64,000 bases of DNA, taken from NCBI RefSeq assembly GCF_016907495.1, contig NZ_JAFBCC010000001.1, positions 2,852,001-2,916,000 on the forward strand, written 5' to 3'. A program made the position numbers and the translations under genes. The DNA is from Arthrobacter tumbae. Its GTDB lineage: Bacteria > Actinomycetota > Actinomycetes > Actinomycetales > Micrococcaceae. This document shows, piece by piece, positions 59,551 through 64,000 of the stretch (position 1 is its first letter; each line of letters begins with the position of its first letter). The notes beneath the pieces were generated by a model, which was not told where the DNA came from, made no database searches, and worked only from the letters and a program-made list of their open reading frames with translations.

Positions 59551-62500
59551 GTGAAGCTACTGAACCGCCTGCGTCGTTTCAGCACCAGGCACAAACGCGC
59601 ACTGTCGGTGTCTACTGCCTCTGCAGTCAGCGTGGGCGTCATCAGTGGTGCGCTCCTTTATCCCGGTTTTGCTACTGCCGAAGTTGACTTGAACGACGGC
59701 GGTGTGTGGGTGACCAACCGGAATACCGGCATGGTGGGCCACCTCAATTACCAGTCGCGGTTGTTGGACGGTGGTTACGCGGCGAATAGCGACAGTTTCG
59801 ACATCATTCAGGACCAGGCCACGGTTTTCAATATCAACTCCGACCAGTCGAAGGTCAGCCCTGTCGATGTGGCCAACGTTGTGCGTGGGACTGAGGTGCA
59901 GCTTCCGGGGTCGGCGGCGGTGGCGATGGGCGGTGCGACGGCGGCGGTGACGGACCGTGCCGGTGGTGCGGTCTGGATTACAACGGTGCAGAACCTCGCT
60001 GCTTTCAGTGACCAGGAGACCGAACCGGTGGTGACCGGTTCTTCCGGTGTGGTCGCGGCGGTGTCGTCGAATAATCGTGTGGTGGTCGCGGATCCGGACG
60101 CGACGACGGTGTCTACCTACGTAGTTGCGGCGGATGGTACGTATGAGGAGCCGGTGGTTGTTGAGGCGGAGGCGCTGGGAACGTTCGGTGACGCGCAGAT
60201 CGCCGCCGTGGGAGACCAGGCGGTGGTTTTTGATGGCGAATCCGGTCAGCTGATCCTGCCTGACGGCGAACCTGTGACCCTTCCCGATGCTGTGGGCGGG
60301 CGCCTGCAGCACAGCGGACCGGCGGGCAGCTTTGCGGTGGTGGCGACGCCGACGTCGCTGATCAAGCAGCCGCTGGCCGGCGGCGATCCGATCATCACCC
60401 CGATGGGGACCACCGGTGTTCCTGCCTCGCCGGTGCAGTTGGACGGCTGCGTCCATGCAGCCTGGGCCGGGGCTGCCGTCTACGTCCGCGACTGCGCGGA
60501 TGACGCCAGCGACCAGCGGCAGGACATCCCGGAACTCGGTGCGGAATCGGAACTGGTGTTCCGGGTCAATCGCAGCGTTGTGGTCCTCAACGACGTCAAC
60601 GCCGGCGACGTCTGGCTGGTCCTGCAGAACATGCAGCTTGTGGACAACTGGGGTGACATCATCCCGCCGAAGGATGAGTCCGACGAAGAGGACCAGGAAT
60701 CGGCGAGTGAGAACCCGGTCAACACACTCCCGGACCGCACAGGTGAGAACCGTCCTCCGGTCGCCGAAGACGACTCCTACGGCGCACGCGCCGGCCGCAC
60801 CACCATCCTCAACGTGGTGGTCAACGACACCGATCCGGACGGCGATCTCCTGACCAGCTCCCTCACGGGGGAACCGCCCGCCGCCGGCAGTGTGCAGCCC
60901 ATCTATAACGGCGCCGGCCTGCAGGTTGTGGTTCCGCCGGATGCCCCGCTGGGAAACTCAACCTTCAGTTACGAAGTGTCCGACGGACGCGGAGGCAGCG
61001 ATTCCGCGCAGGTCACTCTTGAGGTTCGCGGCGCAGATTCGAATGAGCCCCCCAACGCGCTCCGCTCCACGAAAATTCTCGTGGAGGAGGGCAAATCCGT
61101 CAGCCAGAACATCCTCTCCAGCTGGACGGACCCCGACGGCGATGACCTGTTCCTGGTGAGTGCGGAGCCGACGCCGGATGGGGATCAGGTGCGCACGCGC
61201 TCGGACGGACTGCTGACCTTCCGCGACGTCGGCAAGGGCCAGGGCGTCAAGGAAGTGAACATCGTCGTCTCCGATGGCAGGGAGCAGGTTTCCGGCGTCA
61301 TCAGTTTCGATGTGCGTGCGTCGGGGACGCTGGCGCCGGTGGTCAATTTTGACCACTTCACCGCCGTCGTCGGGCAGGAATCCCAACTGAGCCCGCTGCA
61401 GAACGACCTCGATCCGGCAGGCGGCCAGTTGAGCCTCGCGAAGGCGGAACTGACCGGGGGCGATGCCGTGGTGACGCCCGACTACGACACCGGCACGATC
61501 GCCTTCACTCCGAGCGCCGCCGGCACGTACTACGTCGAGTACCTGGTGACCAACGGACCGCAGAGCGCGAGCGGACTGATCCGGGTTGATGCAAAGGCCG
61601 AGGGTGCGGAGGGCGCGCCGATCGCCGTCCGCGACGTTGCTCTGCTGCCGCGCAACGGCGATGTGCTGGTTGACGTTCTGGGCAACGACAGCGACCCCTC
61701 GGGTGGGGTGCTTGTGGTGCAGTCAGTGGATGTACCCGCGGGGTCACCCCTGGAGGTCGCGGTACTCGACCACAACGTGTTGCGCATCCACGATGTGCGG
61801 AACCTGAGCGAGCAGACCACCATCACCTACACGATTTCAAACGGCACGGCCTCGGCAACCGGGGAAGTAAGCGTGCTCTCGGTGGAGGGCCCGGAGACGC
61901 CCTTGCCGCCGCAGGCCAACTCCGACGAGGTCACAGTACGCGCCGGTGACGTCGTCAACATACCGGTGCTCGACAACGACACTCACCCCAACGGCGATGA
62001 GCTGACCTTGAATCCCGTCCTCGCTCAGGGGATCGACCTCGCGGACGGGCGGATCTTCGCGTCGGAGAACTCGCTGCGTTTCGTCGCCGGCACCACAGCC
62101 AAAACGGTGTACGCCATCTACGAGGTGCTGGACAGCACCGGGCAGACGGACTCGGCGGAGGTACGGATCAACATCCGGCCGCTCGATGAGCGCAACACGC
62201 CTCCGGTACCGAAGAACCTCGACGCGCGCGTCATCGCCGGATCGACGGTCCGGATCCCGGTCCCGCTGGACGGTATCGACGCGGATGGCGACTCGTCCTT
62301 CCTCACCGGCATCGACGCCGCTCCGACGATGGGCGCAGCGATCCCGGGACCGAACTACATCGATTTCACGGCTTCGGCCACCGGAGCGGGGACCGACACC
62401 TTCACCTACACCGTCCGTGATCGGCTTGGCCTGGAGAACACCGGCACCATTCAGGTGGGCATAGCTCCTGCAGCGGAAGCGAACCAGAAACCCATTGCCG

Positions 62501-64000
62501 TGAACGATGGCGTGATCCTGCGGCCCGGCCGCGCCATCGCCGTCGACGCGCTGCGCAACGATTCAGACCCCGACGGCGACCCCATCGCGCTTGATCCCAA
62601 GGGGGTCACTGCCACCCCGGAGGAGATGGCTCCGGAGGTGGTCGAGGGCCGCGTGCTGTTCAGCGCACCCCAGGCCGAGGGAGACTTCAGCGTCCGCTAC
62701 TCAGTGGCTGACGACCGCGGCGCCTCCGCCAACGGCAACATCAACGTGACGGTCGACCAGAACGCTCCGCTGCTCCTGCCCATCGCGCGCGATGACAGGG
62801 TCGAGGTGACCGAAACCCGCGGGCAGACCGCCGTGGACGTGCCGGTCCTGAAAAACGACGAGGACCCTGACGGCGTCGCAGAGGACCTCGAAGTCAGCGT
62901 AGACCCCGCCAATACAACGGCTGCCGTCGGTGCGGAGAACGTGGTCCGCGTCGAGCTGACACCGGAGCCGCAGTCCATTCCCTACACCGTCGAGGACATC
63001 GACGGTGGTGTCGCGACCGCCGTCATCTGGGTACCCGGGCTGAGTGAGCAGTATCCGACGCTGATCAGCGACGCTCCCATTGATGTGCAGGCGGGGGAGG
63101 AACTCGCCCTGGACCTGCGGGAGCTGGTGGAGGTCCGTGAGGGCCGCACTCCGCGCCTGACCGTCACTGAGAAGGTTTCGGCGATCGGGACCAGCAACTC
63201 CAACGACTGGGTGGTTGATCCGAACAACCTCCGCTACGCCGCGGACGCGGATTACGCCGGCAAGGGCTCCATCACCTTCGAGGTCACCGACGGCACCGGA
63301 CCCGATGACCCGGAGGGTTTGAGCTCAACCCTCACCGTCCTCACCAACGTGATCGCCGCTGAGGAAAGCCCCAACTTCCCGCCGACCCTGGATTCCGGGT
63401 CCCTCGAAGTTGCCATCGCCGAGCCGGCAGTCACGCTCGATCTGGCCGGTCTTGCCGCTGACCAGAATCCTGAGGACACCCTCGAGTTCTCGCTCACCGG
63501 TGAGCAACCTGCCGGCTTCGATATCTCCTTCGCCGGTTCGGTGCTGACCGTCTCAGCCCAGGACGGCGCCGAGGTCGGCACCACCGGAACCATCGGAATC
63601 TCCGTGACGGACGGGGAAGACACGGCGAACAGTTTGGTGGCCCTGACGGTGTTGGCGTCCAGCCGGCCGGTTCCGGTCGCTAACGACGACGAAGTGCCTG
63701 ACGCCGTTCAGGGCGAGCCGGTGACGGTGGACGTGCTCACCAACGACGTGAACCCGTTCCCGGAAGAGCCGCTGCGGATCGTCGACGTCATCGCGGACGG
63801 CAACGGCAGCGTTTCCCAGCAGGGAGACTCAGTCCTCGTGACGCCGGGTGAGTCCTTTGTGGGAAACATGACCGTGCAGTACACGATTGAGGACAAGACC
63901 GGGGAACTGTCCCGCGTCGCAACGGCCCAGATTCTCCTCACGGTCAAGGGCAAGCCGGGCGTTCCCTCTACACCGGTGGTCGAAAGCACGCGAAATAAAT
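59551..64000 (+). CDS. Giant exported Ig-like repeat protein (3' end beyond window)
   Basis: Open from GTG 59551, after GGGGAA, to the window edge: 1483 codons seen, incomplete at the C-terminus. A basic head and hydrophobic stretch (about 20-45) form a signal or anchor. Residues about 48-370 look like a beta-propeller (VWVTNRNTGMVGHLN). From about residue 400, at least eleven modules repeat every ~95 residues with P(I/V)A.DD...G....V.VL.ND.DPDGD cores (near 60760, 61045, 61330, 61615, 61910, 62195, 62488, 62776, 63055, 63375, 63666). Such proteins in related actinobacteria often lead a MoxR-DUF58-transglutaminase-phosphatase operon; that lies outside this window. Confidence 0.88.
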   Translation, partial: MKLLNRLRRFSTRHKRALSVSTASAVSVGVISGALLYPGFATAEVDLNDGGVWVTNRNTGMVGHLNYQSRLLDGGYAANSDSFDIIQDQATVFNINSDQSKVSPVDVANVVRGTEVQLPGSAAVAMGGATAAVTDRAGGAVWITTVQNLAAFSDQETEPVVTGSSGVVAAVSSNNRVVVADPDATTVSTYVVAADGTYEEPVVVEAEALGTFGDAQIAAVGDQAVVFDGESGQLILPDGEPVTLPDAVGGRLQHSGPAGSFAVVATPTSLIKQPLAGGDPIITPMGTTGVPASPVQLDGCVHAAWAGAAVYVRDCADDASDQRQDIPELGAESELVFRVNRSVVVLNDVNAGDVWLVLQNMQLVDNWGDIIPPKDESDEEDQESASENPVNTLPDRTGENRPPVAEDDSYGARAGRTTILNVVVNDTDPDGDLLTSSLTGEPPAAGSVQPIYNGAGLQVVVPPDAPLGNSTFSYEVSDGRGGSDSAQVTLEVRGADSNEPPNALRSTKILVEEGKSVSQNILSSWTDPDGDDLFLVSAEPTPDGDQVRTRSDGLLTFRDVGKGQGVKEVNIVVSDGREQVSGVISFDVRASGTLAPVVNFDHFTAVVGQESQLSPLQNDLDPAGGQLSLAKAELTGGDAVVTPDYDTGTIAFTPSAAGTYYVEYLVTNGPQSASGLIRVDAKAEGAEGAPIAVRDVALLPRNGDVLVDVLGNDSDPSGGVLVVQSVDVPAGSPLEVAVLDHNVLRIHDVRNLSEQTTITYTISNGTASATGEVSVLSVEGPETPLPPQANSDEVTVRAGDVVNIPVLDNDTHPNGDELTLNPVLAQGIDLADGRIFASENSLRFVAGTTAKTVYAIYEVLDSTGQTDSAEVRINIRPLDERNTPPVPKNLDARVIAGSTVRIPVPLDGIDADGDSSFLTGIDAAPTMGAAIPGPNYIDFTASATGAGTDTFTYTVRDRLGLENTGTIQVGIAPAAEANQKPIAVNDGVILRPGRAIAVDALRNDSDPDGDPIALDPKGVTATPEEMAPEVVEGRVLFSAPQAEGDFSVRYSVADDRGASANGNINVTVDQNAPLLLPIARDDRVEVTETRGQTAVDVPVLKNDEDPDGVAEDLEVSVDPANTTAAVGAENVVRVELTPEPQSIPYTVEDIDGGVATAVIWVPGLSEQYPTLISDAPIDVQAGEELALDLRELVEVREGRTPRLTVTEKVSAIGTSNSNDWVVDPNNLRYAADADYAGKGSITFEVTDGTGPDDPEGLSSTLTVLTNVIAAEESPNFPPTLDSGSLEVAIAEPAVTLDLAGLAADQNPEDTLEFSLTGEQPAGFDISFAGSVLTVSAQDGAEVGTTGTIGISVTDGEDTANSLVALTVLASSRPVPVANDDEVPDAVQGEPVTVDVLTNDVNPFPEEPLRIVDVIADGNGSVSQQGDSVLVTPGESFVGNMTVQYTIEDKTGELSRVATAQILLTVKGKPGVPSTPVVESTRNK

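Overview
The window looks like a chromosome segment from a high-GC Gram-positive actinobacterium, most likely Arthrobacter or a close Micrococcaceae relative. The basis is the high GC content, the frequent GTG starts and ATGA/GTGA overlaps, and the family content: a NnaR-like HemD-winged-helix regulator, an acyl-CoA carboxylase with an epsilon subunit, an LpdA-type quinone reductase and an Rv1264-like cyclase. This placement is inferred from gene content, not from a marker-gene comparison. I see no rRNA, tRNA, CRISPR array, transposase or phage gene.

Layout. 174-3791: mfd. 4044-7361: three exported surface proteins with SipW-type or related N-termini; the middle one carries three near-identical 336-bp Ig-like repeats. 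7552-10920: deoC plus two aldehyde dehydrogenase genes, the second lacking the catalytic half. 11130-14952: a YCII protein, a TetR regulator, an MDR oxidoreductase and two membrane proteins, with five GTACNNNGTAC sites as the candidate operators. 14969-17403: a polar amino-acid ABC transporter. 17979-19521: a LysE exporter with a divergent LysG/ArgP-like regulator. 19590-25096 and 30451-35604: complete nitrate assimilation (NarK uptake, NasA/NasB-like nitrate reductase, NirB/NirD nitrite reductase, SumT for siroheme, NnaR-like regulator), split by pgm, punA, lpdA and a DUF559-type nuclease-like gene. 35844-39494: an MHS transporter and a Ser/Thr kinase with a lipoprotein. 39588-44674: a flavin-dependent monooxygenase cluster with three MerR-type operator/promoters. 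44752-47309 and 53747-57604: biotin-dependent acyl-CoA carboxylase (alpha/biotin carrier, epsilon, beta), Maf and BirA, with a shared TGTAG-N5-CTACA box before both carboxylase transcripts. 47419-49598: a CHRD protein with an ECF sigma/anti-sigma pair. 49688-53633: a DUF885 protein, a serpin lipoprotein, a cupin and a PPOX-like protein. 57646-59392: a PH-domain protein and an adenylate cyclase. 59551 to the right edge: an incomplete giant exported protein with a ~95-residue repeat.

Intergenic DNA is unusually structured. A family of long hairpins (core TTGGCAGGACACRCCCC) occurs four times at gene 3' ends. A related hairpin element occurs twice, bracketing the DUF559-type gene in direct orientation. 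A short motif, AACGACGACGGCG, is strongly over-represented and often falls in protein linkers. Two interlocked inverted repeats follow mfd. The most testable new observations are the TetR and MerR operator sets, the shared carboxylase box, the hairpin families and the dispersed 13-mer.
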